Positions 61,877-62,000 of a stretch of DNA of 62,000 nt are shown here, one piece after another. The stretch is taken from the NCBI GenBank assembly GCA_016946835.1, contig JACVTC010000054.1:120001-182000 (forward strand), in the 5' to 3' direction. This stretch comes from Neocallimastix lanati (nom. inval.). Lineage: Eukaryota; Neocallimastigomycota; Neocallimastigomycetes; Neocallimastigales; Neocallimastigaceae. The notes under the pieces were generated by a model that saw nothing but the letters and a program-made list of their open reading frames with translations, was not told the origin of the DNA and made no database searches. How positions within the stretch are numbered: the stretch's first letter is position 1; every line of letters starts with the position of its first letter. Both the position numbers and the translations under genes were made by a program.

Positions 61877-62000
61877 AATATGTTTATTATTTATTAAATA
61901 CAGATAATGTAGTAAAATTATTATAATGCATATTTTATATTTATTAATTAATAAATCGATAATTATATTTAGCTTCCTTAGTATCTATTTATGTACTACA

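Larger units (their letters stand above)
60525..62000. other. Upstream DNA of PepD copy 3
   Basis: No gene. It has poly-T of about 45 (60727-60770) and (TTTA)n with ATTAATACAT interruptions (about 61165-61300). Blocks conserved with copies 1 and 2 lie at about 60965-61060, 61320-61470, 61585-61625 and 61965-61990. Confidence 0.7.

Overview
The window is about 62 kb of very AT-rich eukaryotic DNA, dominated by homopolymer A/T runs, AT microsatellites and minisatellites. It most resembles an anaerobic gut fungus (Neocallimastigomycota). Three things point there: a GH45 cellulase with three N-terminal fungal (CBM10-type) dockerins, Asn/Lys/Ile-rich ankyrin-repeat proteins, and a farnesyltransferase beta gene with short AT-rich introns and GT-AG junctions. 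Intronless secreted dipeptidases of a bacterial family also fit the heavy horizontal transfer known in this group. There are no operons and no ribosome binding sites to call.

Layout. 1-839: 3' part of an unrecognised gene. 4.5-13.3 kb: a mobile-element nest. Decayed ankyrin fragments flank a Ty1/Copia element (5145-12308) that has both LTRs, a purine tract and a perfect 5-bp target-site duplication (ATATT). A decayed minus-strand LINE sits inside it, and a degenerate antisense ankyrin pseudogene follows. 15775-16986: the dockerin GH45 endoglucanase. 20977-21408: a compositionally foreign, GC-richer island with strong hairpins and an open 143-codon frame, function unknown. 21.5-29.4 kb: an ankyrin cluster with two intact minus-strand genes (728 and 836 aa) plus a pseudogene fragment. 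30610-34754: protein farnesyltransferase beta subunit, reconstructed here as 10 exons and 438 aa with all zinc ligands present. One of its introns carries an uninterrupted (AAT) run of about 117 units. 36-62 kb: three full-length, minus-strand, intronless genes for secreted PepD-like M20 dipeptidases (526, 532, 526 aa) in repeated segmental-duplication units. A fourth 3'-end relic abuts a LINE fragment. The units share a TATA-like box and blocks of upstream noncoding DNA. Between them lie a second, 3'-half Copia fragment, another LINE fragment, a small predicted membrane protein gene, and a 2.25-kb LTR element (55865-58117, minus) with its own perfect target-site duplication (ATAAT).

How the genes fit together (inference): the GH45 enzyme would be exported and attach to the fungal cellulosome. 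The PepD array would cleave short peptides outside the cell or in the secretory pathway. Farnesyltransferase beta is a housekeeping lipidation subunit. The ankyrin genes form an expanding and decaying family. The rest is retroelement debris and simple-sequence DNA.
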